From the NCBI GenBank assembly GCA_003567805.1, contig PWYP01000051.1:1-6573 (forward strand): a stretch of DNA of 6,573 bases, written 5' to 3'. This DNA is from PVC group bacterium (GTDB lineage Bacteria; Verrucomicrobiota; Kiritimatiellia; UBA8416). The notes below the pieces were generated by a model that was not told the origin of the DNA, did no database searches, and saw only the letters and a program-made list of their open reading frames with translations. The translations under genes were made by a program, and so were the position numbers. Below are positions 6,163 through 6,573 of this stretch, piece by piece (position 1 is the stretch's first letter; every line of letters begins with the position of its first letter).

Positions 6163-6573
6163 CTAAATCGATAAGACGATTGCGAGGGCGGGCATAGCCA
6201 GCAGTGTGCTCGTGAGGATTGCGCTGCCCGCCAGATCGGCATCGGCTTCCATTTGTTCGGCCATAACATAGCTGGATACTGCGGTGGGGCAGGCGAGTAG
6301 AATGAGTGCGACCAGGCCTTCCAGCTCGCTAAGGCCGAATATACGTATGCATACGTAGCCCAACAGTGGCATGAGAGCTACCTTGAGAATGGCCGAAACC
6401 CAAGAGGCCGTCCCGAGGCGTGCGAGCAAATTCCCTTGGGTAAAGGAGGCACCAATCGAAAAAAGGGCGAGTGGTAGCGCCATTTGACCTAACGGCCGCA
6501 AGGTTCTCTCGATTGTTACCGGTAAGCCAAGTCCCGTCAGCGAAAGCAGTAACCCAAGGATGCAGGCAATCAG
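6163..6573 (-). CDS. AEC-family transporter (auxin efflux carrier fold), C-terminal part (cut by window edge)
   Basis: The minus-strand frame is open from the right edge (6573) to TAG at 6165-6163, giving the last 136 residues of the protein; the start lies outside the window. Apolar segments alternate with short loops: about 1-19, 31-44, 58-80, 85-107 and 113-136, which fits the C-terminal half of this membrane protein family. Typical signatures are LPLALFSIGASF (33-44) and PTAVSSYVMAEQ (96-107), the latter followed by an acidic run and DLAGSAILTSTLLAMPAL. Members carry organic acids such as malate or other small anions across the inner membrane; the substrate here cannot be told. It converges on the aldolase gene with a 212-bp gap, so it is not part of that operon. 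Confidence 0.9.
   Translation of the reverse strand: MIACILGLLLSLTGLGLPVTIERTLRPLGQMALPLALFSIGASFTQGNLLARLGTASWVSAILKVALMPLLGYVCIRIFGLSELEGLVALILLACPTAVSSYVMAEQMEADADLAGSAILTSTLLAMPALAIVLSI

Overview
The window reads as a bacterial chromosome segment with five complete protein genes and one gene cut off at each edge. The organism cannot be fixed from sequence alone. An L-rhamnose isomerase beside a stand-alone class II aldolase, plus a Dus1-type tRNA-dihydrouridine synthase, would fit a member of the Planctomycetes-Verrucomicrobia-Lentisphaerae group, but this is a weak inference.

Left block (1-2222), accessory in character. The left edge cuts a minus-strand gene of the DUF1016/YhcG family (nuclease-like, often in defence or mobile regions). 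Its linker carries two near-identical 27-nt perfect palindromes, 54 bp apart and in frame. About 400 bp without a supportable gene follows. Then comes a plus-strand two-gene unit: a 64-residue protein and, 12 bp later, a 382-residue protein of a conserved but uncharacterised family.

Central block (2354-5950), three plus-strand genes. These are a tRNA-dihydrouridine synthase that looks more like eukaryotic Dus1 than bacterial DusA/B/C, then rhaA (L-rhamnose isomerase), then a class II aldolase that probably cleaves rhamnulose-1-phosphate. The last two would supply the first and third steps of L-rhamnose breakdown; no rhamnulokinase is in the window. A short leader with a tandem 7-nt repeat lies before the aldolase gene.

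Right block (5951-6573). The aldolase gene converges on a minus-strand AEC-family (auxin efflux carrier) transporter gene that runs off the right edge. The 212-bp gap between them holds a perfect 11-bp hairpin and a 63-nt long hairpin that share the same 8-nt arm, so the two can pair with each other in alternative ways. No CRISPR array, tRNA, rRNA or complete mobile element was seen.
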